A stretch of 17,350 nucleotides of DNA from JAZQLP01 sp045629205 (GCA_045629205.1 JAZQQT010000072.1:1-17350); one strand, 5' to 3'; positions 1 to 8,842 are shown, counted from the first letter of the stretch. Notes: a model not told the origin generated them from the sequence alone. Translations and numbers: made by a program.

Positions 1-1
1 G

Positions 2-1819
2 TTTAAGATAGAGCGCAACGACAAGATAGGAATTATCGGTGTGAACGGTGCCGGCAAAACGACACTGTTCAGACTTTTATGCGGACTTGAAGAGTATGAT
101 ACCGGCAGCATTGTGAAAGAAAAAGGTATTAAAATTGCCTATATGCAGCAGATGTCGGATTACGATTCTCCGCTTTCGGCAACCGAAACGCTTGAAAAAA
201 TTTTTTCTCACTGCACGGAACTCGAAAAAAAAATTGCCGATGCTGAAAAAAATGCCGAAGCCGATCCTTCGGAAATCAATATAAAAAGACTGACTTCCCT
301 TAACGATGCTTACATTGAAGCAGGCGGGCTGGTTTTTCGCAGCAGAATAAGAGCAGCGTTGTTTGGTCTTGGGTTTGACGACAGGGAAGCTTCGGTTCCA
401 ATGAACGGACTCAGCGGAGGACAAAAAACAAGAGTAATGCTTGCAAGTGTTCTTTTGTCGGATGCCGATGTTTTGTTTCTCGACGAACCCACGAATCATC
501 TTGATATTTCATCGACGTTATGGCTTGAAGATTATCTTTCGGGATATAAAGGTGCTGTAGTCACTGTTTCTCACGACAGATATTTTCTTGATAAAACAGC
601 GAATAAAATATTCGAAATAGAAAATACTCATTTGACCGAATATAACGGAAATTATTCCGATTATCGGGCGCAGAAATCAATAAACGATTTGACTCTTGAA
701 CGCGATTACGAAAAAAAAGAAAAAGAAATTAAGCGAATAGAAAAAATTATCGCTCAGCAGATAACATTCGGACAGGAACGCAATTACGTTACAATAAAAA
801 GCAAACAAAAACAGATTGACCGAATAAAAGCCGATCTTGTCAAGCCCGAAAAGGCGCCTTCGTCAATTGATTTTTCATTTAAAGCCGGGAAAAAAAGCGG
901 AAACGACGTGCTTTTCCTGGATAATATTTCAAAAAGATTCGGTGAAAAAGAACTTTTCTGCGGAATTGACGGAGAAATAAAATCCTGCGAAAGGGTTTTT
1001 ATTGCCGGTCCGAACGGATGCGGAAAAACCACACTTCTCAGGATGCTTGTCGGTCAGGACAAAGAATATTCAGGAAAAATCAAATGGGGCGTCGGTGTTG
1101 ATATCGGGTATTACGATCAGAATCTGAACGATATAGACCCGGATAAAACCGTATTTGATGAAATTTCTGACAGATTCCCAGGAAAGACCAATCTTGAAAT
1201 CAGAAAAGCTCTTGCACTGTTTTTGTTTAAAAATGATGATGTATTTAAAAAATGTAATATGCTGAGCGGTGGTGAAAAAGCGAGAGTGTGCCTTGCGAAA
1301 CTGATGCTTGCATCACATAATACGCTTATTCTCGACGAACCTACGAACCATCTTGATATCAATTCCAAAGAGGCATTGGAAGATGCTCTTTCGGATTATG
1401 ACGGGACTATGGTAATTGTTTCACACGACAGATATTTCATAAACAGACTTGCCACGTCGCTTTGGTATATAAAAGACGGCGGAATGACTTGTCATAAAGG
1501 TAATTTTGACGAATATCTTCTTAACAGAGACAGGATTTCTGTTCATGTCAAAGAAAACAAAGCCGATAAAACCGAAGCGTATATTAAACGGAAAGCAGAT
1601 GACGCCGAATTACGTAAAAAGAGAAGAAGGCTTGAAACGGTCGAGAAACTGATAGAAGAAACGGACGCCGAAAACGGCAGGCTTGCCGAAGAATTAAATG
1701 ACGGTGGCGCGGATTATCAGAAATTGATGGAGATTAATGCAAAAATAGAAGAAAACGAGAAAAAAATCAACGAGTTGTATGAAGAAATGGAGTCGTTGAC
1801 GGAGTATTTGAATGAGTAA
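2..1819 (+). CDS. ABC-F family ATPase (YdiF/Uup-like), 5' partial
   Basis: Soluble tandem-ABC protein of the ABC-F class, which acts on ribosomes or in antibiotic protection rather than in transport. The reading frame is open from base 2 to the window edge, so the true start lies outside; the ATG-like point inside GVNGAGKT is a GTG valine, not a start. Domain 1 shows Walker A GVNGAGKTT at about residues 14-22 of the visible chain, signature LSGGQKTR, Walker B LFLDEPTNHLD and H-loop SHDRYF. A charged helical linker with SKQKQIDRIKAD follows. Domain 2 repeats the set: GPNGCGKTT, LSGGEKARV, LILDEPTNHLD, SHDRYF. The last 80 residues are a charged coiled coil (KKRRRLETVEKLIEE onward), typical of YdiF/Uup C-terminal domains. 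No membrane segment is visible. The sub-family assignment and any specific role are inferred; the ABC-F class is secure. Confidence 0.95.
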   Translation, partial: FKIERNDKIGIIGVNGAGKTTLFRLLCGLEEYDTGSIVKEKGIKIAYMQQMSDYDSPLSATETLEKIFSHCTELEKKIADAEKNAEADPSEINIKRLTSLNDAYIEAGGLVFRSRIRAALFGLGFDDREASVPMNGLSGGQKTRVMLASVLLSDADVLFLDEPTNHLDISSTLWLEDYLSGYKGAVVTVSHDRYFLDKTANKIFEIENTHLTEYNGNYSDYRAQKSINDLTLERDYEKKEKEIKRIEKIIAQQITFGQERNYVTIKSKQKQIDRIKADLVKPEKAPSSIDFSFKAGKKSGNDVLFLDNISKRFGEKELFCGIDGEIKSCERVFIAGPNGCGKTTLLRMLVGQDKEYSGKIKWGVGVDIGYYDQNLNDIDPDKTVFDEISDRFPGKTNLEIRKALALFLFKNDDVFKKCNMLSGGEKARVCLAKLMLASHNTLILDEPTNHLDINSKEALEDALSDYDGTMVIVSHDRYFINRLATSLWYIKDGGMTCHKGNFDEYLLNRDRISVHVKENKADKTEAYIKRKADDAELRKKRRRLETVEKLIEETDAENGRLAEELNDGGADYQKLMEINAKIEENEKKINELYEEMESLTEYLNE

Positions 1820-2234
1820 TCTCGAAAAAATCAAAAAATTTTTTGAAGATGACAGATTTGCCACTGAAACAGCGGAGATAAAAATATCAGATGCCGGTGA
1901 TAACTCGGCTGTTTGCCGTTTTGTTCCGGCTGAAAAACATTTAAACGCTGCGGGAGTCTGTATGGGCGGCGCAATATATACTCTTGCCGATTTTTGTTTT
2001 GCCGTGGCGGCAAATTATTCTGATATTATTTCCGAAAGCGGAACGGTTACACAAACCGTAAACTCCAATATCTCGTATCTTTCCGCAGCAAAAGTAGGGA
2101 CGGAGCTTATTGCGGAGGCAAAGTGTATAAAAAGAGGAAGAACCACATGCTGTTACGAAATAAGTATCTCCGAAAAGGAAACAAAAAAAATCACGGCTGT
2201 TGCCGTTATCAACGGAATAATACTTTATAAATAA
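1812..2234 (+). CDS. PaaI-type hotdog thioesterase
   Basis: 140-residue single hotdog-fold protein, the usual length for PaaI/YdiI-like acyl-CoA thioesterases. The family core is visible at residues 43-68: HLNAAGV, then MGGAIYTLADFCFAVAAN. Asp60 lies where the catalytic acid of PaaI enzymes sits. The family motif is normally HGG; here it reads MGG (Met51), a change also compatible with an active enzyme. The ATG overlaps the end of the ABC-F gene by 8 bases, so the two are almost certainly cotranscribed and perhaps translationally coupled. The acyl-CoA substrate cannot be told from sequence or context. Confidence 0.88.
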   Translation: MSNLEKIKKFFEDDRFATETAEIKISDAGDNSAVCRFVPAEKHLNAAGVCMGGAIYTLADFCFAVAANYSDIISESGTVTQTVNSNISYLSAAKVGTELIAEAKCIKRGRTTCCYEISISEKETKKITAVAVINGIILYK

Positions 2235-2250
2235 TAAAACGGAGGTTTTT

Positions 2251-4002
2251 ATGAATAGCGAATGGTCTCTTAAAGAATTATATCAGGGTTTTGATTCGCC
2301 GGAGTTTGCCTCCGATGAAAAAGCCCTTGACAATGCAATAGCGGAAATAATCGCTTTTTGCGATGATATCAAAGGCGAGCCTGCCGATGTTCTGAAAAAC
2401 GGCATAAAACTCATGTCCGATTTCAATAATTTGTCAACAAAGCTTTTTTGTTTTGCGGAGCTTATTCAGTCTGTTAATACATCCGATGCGAATGCGGCGG
2501 CAGCTATAAGCAGACTTTCACAGAAACTTTCCGCTATTGCGGGACCGAGAACAAAATTCGTGCGCTTTGTTGCCGGAATCGAAAATCTCGATGAGCTTAT
2601 CGAATCCGATTCATTCCTTAAAGAATTTGAATTCATGCTTAAAACAATCCGCGATGAAGAAAAGTATACGCTTTCGCCGGAAGTCGAAAACGTTATAAGT
2701 CTTTACAGCATCAGTGGGTCAAGTGCTTGGAGCGAATTGCAGGGGTATCTTACTTCTACAGTTCCGGTCGAATATGAAGGCGGAGTCACTTCGCTGTCCG
2801 ATATCAGAAACAAAGCTTACGATTCGGATAAAAACATCCGCAAAAGCGCTTACGAAGCCGAACTTAAAGCCTATGATCGTATTAAAGACGCAATCGCTTA
2901 TTCATTAAACTCTATTAAGTTTGAAACGATAAACAGATGTAAACTTCGCGGATATGCATCTCCTCTTGACGAAGCTCTTAAAGGCGCACACATGAAAAAA
3001 GAGACGCTTGACGCGCTTATCGGAGCCATGGAAGAATATCTACCCAAATTCTGGGAATATTTGAGAGCGAAAGCCGGATTGCTCGGTTATGAAAGCGGGT
3101 TGCCGTGGTATGAACTGTTTGCTCCGCTTGAAGGGAACAGCAAAACATATACGACCGAAGAATGCAGACAGATATTGATTGATCTGTTTTCGGGATTTGA
3201 CAAAGAAGAAGCCGACGTTATTGCAAACGCTTTTGACAGCGGATGGATTGATTTTTATCCTCATGACGGAAAACTCGGCGGTGCTTTTTGCATGGGCATT
3301 CATCCGATAGGTGAATTCCGTATTCTTACAAATTACGGAGGAACACTCGGAGATGTCGTAACTCTTGCGCACGAACTCGGTCACGGCTTCCATGATTATT
3401 GTCTCAAAGAAAACAGTATTCTTAACAGTGATTATTCCATGCCGGTTGCCGAAACAGCTTCGACATTCAATGAGGTAGTTGCCATGAATGCCGCGATATC
3501 TTCCGAAAGCGATCCGATTGTAAAACGCGCGCTCATCGAAAGTCAGCTTATGGATGCAACCCAGATCATCTGTGATATTTATTCGAGGTATCTTTTTGAA
3601 ACAGCCGTTTTCGAAAACAGAGAAAACGAGTTCATGTTTGCTGACAGGCTTTGCGAGATCATGCTTGAAACTCAGAAAAAAGCTTACGGAGACGGACTTG
3701 ACAAAACCTGTCTGCACCCATATATGTGGGCTTGCAAATCCCATTATTACGGTGGATTGAGCTTCTATAACTTCCCATATGCTTTCGGCGGTCTGTTTGC
3801 CCGCGGTCTTTACGCAAAATATCTCAAAGAAGGTCCTTCCTTTGTTCCTCTGTATAAAAAATTGCTAAAAGCTACCGGAACGACATCGGTCGAGGGTGCG
3901 GCGGCAGTTGCGGGGATCGATCTTACCGACAAACAGTTCTGGAGAGATTCTCTTCAGATTCTTGCAGATGAGATTGATGAATTTGTTGAACTCTGCAAAT
4001 AA
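2251..4002 (+). CDS. pepF: M3 family oligoendopeptidase (PepF-like)
   Basis: Cytoplasmic zinc metallopeptidase that cleaves oligopeptides; 583 residues, within the 560-610 usual for M3B/PepF enzymes. The zinc site HELGH is at residues 374-378 (His374, Glu375, His378), and the third ligand is probably Glu401 in VAETAS, 27 residues on. The C-terminal M3 signature is present: HPYMWACKSHYYGG followed by FYNFPYAFGGLFARGLY, which carries the Tyr/His residues that close on substrate. There is no signal peptide. The start is fixed by GGAGG at about 2241-2245, six bases ahead of the ATG. It follows the thioesterase by 16 bases and is closed by a strong terminator, so it ends the operon. The symbol rests on family resemblance. 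Confidence 0.94.
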   Translation: MNSEWSLKELYQGFDSPEFASDEKALDNAIAEIIAFCDDIKGEPADVLKNGIKLMSDFNNLSTKLFCFAELIQSVNTSDANAAAAISRLSQKLSAIAGPRTKFVRFVAGIENLDELIESDSFLKEFEFMLKTIRDEEKYTLSPEVENVISLYSISGSSAWSELQGYLTSTVPVEYEGGVTSLSDIRNKAYDSDKNIRKSAYEAELKAYDRIKDAIAYSLNSIKFETINRCKLRGYASPLDEALKGAHMKKETLDALIGAMEEYLPKFWEYLRAKAGLLGYESGLPWYELFAPLEGNSKTYTTEECRQILIDLFSGFDKEEADVIANAFDSGWIDFYPHDGKLGGAFCMGIHPIGEFRILTNYGGTLGDVVTLAHELGHGFHDYCLKENSILNSDYSMPVAETASTFNEVVAMNAAISSESDPIVKRALIESQLMDATQIICDIYSRYLFETAVFENRENEFMFADRLCEIMLETQKKAYGDGLDKTCLHPYMWACKSHYYGGLSFYNFPYAFGGLFARGLYAKYLKEGPSFVPLYKKLLKATGTTSVEGAAAVAGIDLTDKQFWRDSLQILADEIDEFVELCK

Positions 4003-4016
4003 TTCCGAAAATAACG

Positions 4017-4050
4017 ATGCCCGCGGGATTTTTCCGCGGGCCGCATTTTT
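4017..4050 (+). terminator. Rho-independent terminator after pepF
   Basis: GC-rich hairpin: GCCCGCGG at 4019-4026 pairs with CCGCGGGC at 4034-4041 (8 bp, 7-base loop). TTTTT follows at 4046-4050. It lies between convergent genes; the minus strand lacks a comparable T-run, so it mainly serves the plus-strand operon. Confidence 0.88.
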
Positions 4051-4060
4051 AATAATATAA

Positions 4061-5686
4061 TCAGCTGTTTTTCAATCGTTTTCTTAACGTGTCCTGAATA
4101 TCGGCATCAAGAGGTTTTCCGAATTCGTTAAGAAAATTGGGTTGTTCGTTGTCGTCGTCTACTATTTTATAGTTTGCGGATGTCAGAATGTCTCCGAGTG
4201 CATCATACATATAGGTAATGGTATTGAGTCCGCCGAGATGAACTTTTTTAACCCCATCGAGTAAAGACGGATTCTCAATTATTTGTGTGTCGGTGAAAAA
4301 AAGAACCTTTCGGTCGTTTTTTCCGGTCATGTTTTTGTATGCGTATTTATATAAATCGTAAACCGAAGAAGAAGGGGTCCGAATGATGTAGTCGAGGGTG
4401 TTGATAAGTATAACATCGGTTGTGTCGGCGTCCGGTCTTGAATCTTCGGTTTCGAATGATTCTACGTAAGCTTTGAGATAATCAGCGTATTCCGATATAT
4501 CGCTTTTTCTCCAGTCGGAAATATTAAGTCCGAGAATCCCGGTTTTTCCTGCGCTTTCGGCAAGAATAAGTGTTTTTTCAAATTCTTCTTTACCGAGAAT
4601 CGGGCCGTCAAGCTTCATAACTGCATTTTTGCCGGTTACAGAAGTTATCATATCAACGTAAAAATTATACTGTAAATCGGTAAAACAGTCGAAAATTACC
4701 GTTTCTGCGTCACATTCACATATTATTGTGTATGGATCAAAAACGCCTTTGAATTCGGTCGACATTGAATTACCGACGGAACCGAGATTAACGGCAACCG
4801 GAATCGTGGGACAGATATTCGCAAAAATCTCTTCGGCGATATCGTGAAAACGAACAATCTCATCCTGCTTGAACATTTTCCATTCGTAGTTGCATTTTGC
4901 GGTCAGACTTGCTTTGTCTGCGGCACGGACATCGTTCCATTCTGTATATTTGAGAGAATAAGTTTTTGCAAAATCGGAAGCGGTTTCATATTTATCGGAA
5001 AGCCAGTCAACAAAAACGTTAAAGGCAACCTCGCTGTAATCAAGGTCGATCGTGGATGAAAATTCTTCTGCGCCGTTATCTGAATACCGTATCTGCAATC
5101 CTCCGATTTTGTCCGAATACTTCTCATTAACATGGGAGGCAAAAGCAAAAAGCGTATTTTTAACGATTTCGATATTGTTTTTACTTGAAATGGAAATAAA
5201 ACAGTTCCGGACACTGTCGTATGAATATATTTCACCGTCTGCGGTCTGCTGCAAATCGAGTTTGTCGACAAATGAGAGATTATATGTCCAGAGAACAACC
5301 GAAAGGTTGACTGAAAAACCGTTTTCAAGAAACGTATCAATTACCGCATCAACAAATTTCCAATTGAATTTTTTTTGTTCGTATTCGAAATCTGACCAAA
5401 GAACGGCAAATTCAATTGCGGATATACCCGTATCCTTCAAAAGCGCGGCATATTCCTCAGCTTCTGCCGCGTCGGAGAGCTGATGGCTCCATATGGTAAA
5501 ACTTACGAATTTTTTCCATTCGGCCGGTTCACCCTGCGGCAGAGAAAGATCTTCTGATTCTTTATCTGTAAAACTGTCGATAACAAGAGACGGTATTTTA
5601 TCTGCTCCGCAGCTGCATAGCGAAAAGCATATAATCAGGGAGAGAAGCAAGGCAATCAGTCTGACCGTTTTCTTTTCGAACTCCAT
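4061..5686 (-). CDS. lipoprotein with divergent GH42-like TIM barrel
   Basis: 541-residue secreted lipoprotein. A positively charged start and hydrophobic stretch (residues 9-25) lead into lipobox L-C-S-C with lipidated Cys26. The barrel part resembles GH42/GH-A enzymes: ISAIEFAVLWSDFEYEQKK (89-107) matches the early 'W...E...G.F.W' strand, and VFVDWLSDKYETASDFAKTY (224-243) matches the helix after the acid/base loop. Where GH42 has an NE acid/base motif this protein has QIRYSDNGAEEF (198-209), so Glu207 or Glu208 might substitute. The nucleophile strand reads VMKLDGP (356-362) with Asp360 and no Glu. Residues 424-510 look like the Rossmann-like domain that follows GH42 barrels. The open frame runs on to 6049, but the ATG at 5686 has AGGAGGA upstream and a signal peptide directly after it, and the longer form would overlap yifB. 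Substrate is unknown; it may bind glycans without cleaving them. Confidence 0.72.
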   Translation of the reverse strand: MEFEKKTVRLIALLLSLIICFSLCSCGADKIPSLVIDSFTDKESEDLSLPQGEPAEWKKFVSFTIWSHQLSDAAEAEEYAALLKDTGISAIEFAVLWSDFEYEQKKFNWKFVDAVIDTFLENGFSVNLSVVLWTYNLSFVDKLDLQQTADGEIYSYDSVRNCFISISSKNNIEIVKNTLFAFASHVNEKYSDKIGGLQIRYSDNGAEEFSSTIDLDYSEVAFNVFVDWLSDKYETASDFAKTYSLKYTEWNDVRAADKASLTAKCNYEWKMFKQDEIVRFHDIAEEIFANICPTIPVAVNLGSVGNSMSTEFKGVFDPYTIICECDAETVIFDCFTDLQYNFYVDMITSVTGKNAVMKLDGPILGKEEFEKTLILAESAGKTGILGLNISDWRKSDISEYADYLKAYVESFETEDSRPDADTTDVILINTLDYIIRTPSSSVYDLYKYAYKNMTGKNDRKVLFFTDTQIIENPSLLDGVKKVHLGGLNTITYMYDALGDILTSANYKIVDDDNEQPNFLNEFGKPLDADIQDTLRKRLKNS

Positions 5687-5714
5687 TTTATCCTCCGGAA
5701 GAATAATTGAATTG

Positions 5715-5743
5715 ATTATATCATATTTGCGACGGTTTTTCAA
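5715..5743 (-). promoter_or_regulatory. sigma-A promoter of the lipoprotein gene
   Basis: Read on the minus strand: TTGAAA (5743-5738), 17-base spacer, extended -10 TGATATAAT (5723-5715). Transcription would start near 5708, giving a 5' leader of about 20 bases before the ATG at 5686. Confidence 0.82.
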
Positions 5744-5770
5744 GTGCAGATAAAAATACGGGGATGCCTC

Positions 5771-5799
5771 TTGAAAAAAAAACATATATGATGTAAAAT
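5771..5799 (+). promoter_or_regulatory. sigma-A promoter of yifB-murE
   Basis: TTGAAA at 5771-5776, 17-base spacer, TAAAAT at 5794-5799 with TG just before it. The predicted start is near 5806, 25 bases before the ATG. It is divergent from the lipoprotein promoter, with 27 bases between the two -35 boxes. Confidence 0.75.
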
Positions 5800-5830
5800 A
5801 ACAGAGAAAACAATCGGAAAGGGACTGCAA

Positions 5831-7372
5831 ATGATTTCTGCTGTAAAAAGTATCGGATTGACGGGGCTTGATGGATTCACCGTTGATGTTGAAACCGATA
5901 TCTCCACATCTGACAATCTTAATATTGAAATAATCGGGCTGCCTGACGCAGCCGTAAAAGAATCGAAAGAAAGAATAAATACAGCGCTTAAAAACAGCGG
6001 GTATCATTTGCCGAATGTTCATATAGTTATCAATCTTGCGCCTGCTCATGTCCGAAAGGAAGGATCAGCATACGATCTTGCTATTCTGTTGAGCGTTCTT
6101 ACTGCAATGGGGGGCATAAAAGCACCCTCAACAAAATCGGCCTTTTGCGGCGAAGTTTCGCTTTCGGGTGTTATTCGTCCGACTACCGGCGTCCTTGCAA
6201 TGGTTATCAGTGCAAAGATGCTCGGTTTTGAAGAAATATATATTCCATATGATAATATAGCCGAGGGATCCGTAATTGACGGAATTAAAGTTTTCGGCAT
6301 AAAGACTTTTTCGGAATTGGTGCGACATCTTACCGGGGAAGCCATTCTTGATCCGACCGTTTGCAATATGAAAGAACTTGTAAGAAAAGGCCGTGAAAAA
6401 CATTCCTATGATTTTACCGACGTTGTCGGACAGTCCGGCGGAAAAAGAGCTTGCGAACTTGCTGCTGCCGGAGGACATAATTTGCTGTTTATCGGCCCTC
6501 CCGGAACAGGAAAAAGCCTGCTTGCAAAATGTATGCCGTCGATTTTGCCGGATATGACGTTTGACGAGATCCTTGAAACAAGCAGAATTTATTCTGTTGC
6601 GGGAATGCTTAATTCAGATACTCCTTTGATTACGGAAAGACCGCTTATCAGAACAAATCAGGGAACAAGTATTGCCGGTCTGACAGGCGGCGGATCAATT
6701 CCCGGACCGGGCGCAATATCGTTGGCGCAAAACGGGATACTGTTCCTTGACGAGTTGCCGGAGTTTCAGCAAAAAGTTCTCGAAGCTCTCCGACAGCCGA
6801 TGGAAGACAATAAAATCACAATTACAAGAGTCAAAAAGACCATAACCTATCCGGCATCCTTTATGCTGATGTGCGCAATGAATCCCTGTCCCTGCGGAAA
6901 CTTCGGTAATCCGCTGAAAAAGTGTGTTTGTTCTCCCAAAACCGTTGCGTCCTACATCAACAGGATTTCCGGACCGCTGCTTGACCGTATAGATTTGCAG
7001 GCAGAACTTCCGCAGGTAAGACTTTCAGATATCAATCAGGCAAAAAAAGCGGAACCTTCCGCAAAGATAAGAGAAAGAGTAAATGCCGCAAGAGAAATAC
7101 AGCGCGAAAGATTCAGGGGAACCGATATTTCCTGTAATGCGAAAATGACTCCCGACGCATTGAAAGAATGCGCAATTTCGGATGCAGCACGGGATCTTCT
7201 TAACGATGTATTCGAAAAAAGGTCTCTGAGTATGCGTGCTTATGATAAACTCATAAAAATCAGCAGAACGGCTGCCGATCTTGAGGGCAGTACCGATATT
7301 CTGCCGCGTCATATCAACGAAGCGGTATATTTCCGCAGTCTTGATAAAAAATACTGGAACAGAGAGGGCTGA
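5831..7372 (+). CDS. yifB: YifB/ComM-type Mg-chelatase-like AAA ATPase
   Basis: 513 residues, the normal length of YifB/ComM. ComM, from the same family, is a hexameric helicase that drives branch migration during integration of transformed DNA; members are widespread, including in non-competent species. An N-terminal ChlI-like S5-fold domain (about 20-165) contains NIEIIGLPDAAVKESKERI and INLAPAHVRKEGSAYDLAI. The AAA core has Walker A GPPGTGKS (222-229), Walker B ILFLDE (303-308), the cysteine-rich NPCPCGNFGNPLKKCVC (351-367) and arginine-finger region SGPLLDRIDL (380-389). A C-terminal helical Mg_chelatase_C domain ends the protein. Several residues normally fixed in the family differ: the usual PHH before the GGG loop reads TNQGTS, the PGE reads PGA (293-295) and the LAH reads LAQ (298-300). 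It is followed by murE after four bases. Confidence 0.93.
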   Translation: MISAVKSIGLTGLDGFTVDVETDISTSDNLNIEIIGLPDAAVKESKERINTALKNSGYHLPNVHIVINLAPAHVRKEGSAYDLAILLSVLTAMGGIKAPSTKSAFCGEVSLSGVIRPTTGVLAMVISAKMLGFEEIYIPYDNIAEGSVIDGIKVFGIKTFSELVRHLTGEAILDPTVCNMKELVRKGREKHSYDFTDVVGQSGGKRACELAAAGGHNLLFIGPPGTGKSLLAKCMPSILPDMTFDEILETSRIYSVAGMLNSDTPLITERPLIRTNQGTSIAGLTGGGSIPGPGAISLAQNGILFLDELPEFQQKVLEALRQPMEDNKITITRVKKTITYPASFMLMCAMNPCPCGNFGNPLKKCVCSPKTVASYINRISGPLLDRIDLQAELPQVRLSDINQAKKAEPSAKIRERVNAAREIQRERFRGTDISCNAKMTPDALKECAISDAARDLLNDVFEKRSLSMRAYDKLIKISRTAADLEGSTDILPRHINEAVYFRSLDKKYWNREG

Positions 7373-7376
7373 CATT

Positions 7377-8834
7377 ATGAAATTAAATGAGTTCGCCGAT
7401 CTGCTCAAAAAAGAGGACCTGCTTGTTTCATATTTTCCGGGAGAAAATCCGGAAATCGGATATATAACGTGTGATTCGCGGAAAACCGTAAAAGGAACGC
7501 TTTTTTTCTGTAAGGGCATATCTTTTAAAGAGGAATATCTCGTTTCGGCAACCGAAAACGGAGCTGTGGCATATATATCCGAAAAGGAGTATCCGGACAT
7601 AAAGTTGCCTTGCGTTATTGTTTCGGATATCCGCCGCGCAATGCCCCTGAGCGCATGTTTTTTTTATAACAGACCTTTTGAACGTTATTCGTTGGCCGGA
7701 ATTACCGGAACAAAGGGCAAAACTACCGTGGCGTATATGCTTAAAAACATATACGACGAAGAATTCGGCGGGAAATCCGGACTTATTTCTACAATAGAGG
7801 GTATTTCCTGCGGTAAAAAATTTACCAAAAGCTTTACCACTCCCGAAGCTCTTGATTTATATTCCTATCTCAGCAAGTTTGCGGAAGACGGAGTCCGTGC
7901 CGCGGTTATTGAAGTTTCTTCTCAGGGTTTACAGTATAACAGGGTAGACGGCATTATTTTTGATTACGGGGTTTTTCTCAACCTGGCGCCGGATCATATC
8001 AGTGAAACGGAACATCACAGTTTTGACGAATACAAAGAAGCAAAGAAAAAAATGCTTACGCTTTGTAAAACGGGATTCGTGAACGCCGACGATCAATATG
8101 CGTCCGAAATTATCTGTGCCGCAACATGTAAAAAAATCATAACGTTCGGGTATAAAAATTTTGCGGATATTACAGCGAAAAAACCTATCTGTAAAGCGGA
8201 CGGTTCGGAATTTACGGTATGCGGCGGAAAATATGACGGCGAAATAATTAAGGTCGGTATCCCCGGGGATTATAATATTCTCAATGCTCTTGCGGTATAC
8301 GCAGTTGCCTCTGAGCAGGGTATCAGCATAGAAGCTATTAAAAAAGGAATAGAAAAAACGCGGATTCCGGGACATATGGAGGTAACTGAGATAAAGGGCC
8401 GTCATATAGTAATCGACTATGCGCATAACGGATTAAGTCTTGAAGGCGTTATAAGAAACGCAAAAAAGTTTTATCCCGGAAGTAAAGTTATATGTGTCTT
8501 CGGATGTACCGGAAACAAGGCGATCGACAGACGTGAAGAAATGGGAAAAGTCGCCGGAAGAAAAGCAGATTATATTATACTTACGTCGGATGATCCTGCG
8601 TATGAAAACGAAATCGATATCGCCGAAGAGATCGCCGCGTTTATCAAACCGTTCGGGACACCGTTCGAAAACGTGGAAGACAGAACGGAGGCTATTAAAA
8701 GGGCTGCCGCTTTGTCTGAAGAGGGAAATATAATAGTAATTGCGGGAAAAGGCTACGAAACCACACAAAGCCTTAAGGGAAAGTCGGTGCTGTATATCGG
8801 AGATAAAGCCGCAATAGAGATGGCATTTGATTGA
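7377..8834 (+). CDS. murE: MurE, UDP-MurNAc-tripeptide ligase, probably L-Lys type
   Basis: Cytoplasmic ATP-dependent ligase adding the third residue of the peptidoglycan stem peptide to UDP-MurNAc-L-Ala-D-Glu. 485 residues with all three Mur domains: P-loop TGTKGKTT (110-117), EVSSQGL (179-185), the EYKEAKKK stretch with the likely carbamylated lysine Lys223, and VIDYAHNG (345-352) opening the C-terminal domain. The substrate-selecting motif is DDPA (405-408) rather than the DNPR of meso-diaminopimelate enzymes. By memory of the family, D(D/N)P(N/A) marks lysine-adding enzymes, and TKGKTT and GCTGNK also resemble the pneumococcal protein. The frame is open upstream to 7281, but the ATG at 7377 lies just after the yifB stop, has AGAGGG ahead and begins where the family begins. 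Cotranscribed with yifB. Other non-DAP substrates are possible. Confidence 0.9.
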   Translation: MKLNEFADLLKKEDLLVSYFPGENPEIGYITCDSRKTVKGTLFFCKGISFKEEYLVSATENGAVAYISEKEYPDIKLPCVIVSDIRRAMPLSACFFYNRPFERYSLAGITGTKGKTTVAYMLKNIYDEEFGGKSGLISTIEGISCGKKFTKSFTTPEALDLYSYLSKFAEDGVRAAVIEVSSQGLQYNRVDGIIFDYGVFLNLAPDHISETEHHSFDEYKEAKKKMLTLCKTGFVNADDQYASEIICAATCKKIITFGYKNFADITAKKPICKADGSEFTVCGGKYDGEIIKVGIPGDYNILNALAVYAVASEQGISIEAIKKGIEKTRIPGHMEVTEIKGRHIVIDYAHNGLSLEGVIRNAKKFYPGSKVICVFGCTGNKAIDRREEMGKVAGRKADYIILTSDDPAYENEIDIAEEIAAFIKPFGTPFENVEDRTEAIKRAAALSEEGNIIVIAGKGYETTQSLKGKSVLYIGDKAAIEMAFD

Positions 8835-8842
8835 TTTTTATC

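Noticed and set aside
3040..3744. 234-codon antisense frame in the M3 peptidase gene
   Set aside because: Shadow of the well-supported peptidase on the opposite strand; no family motif and no ribosome site.
5687..6049. N-terminal extension of the minus-strand lipoprotein frame
   Set aside because: It would overlap the divergent yifB gene and its promoter, and the signal peptide with its own ribosome site starts at 5686.
7025..7600. 191-codon antisense frame over the yifB-murE junction
   Set aside because: It crosses two confirmed genes and shows no recognisable domain.
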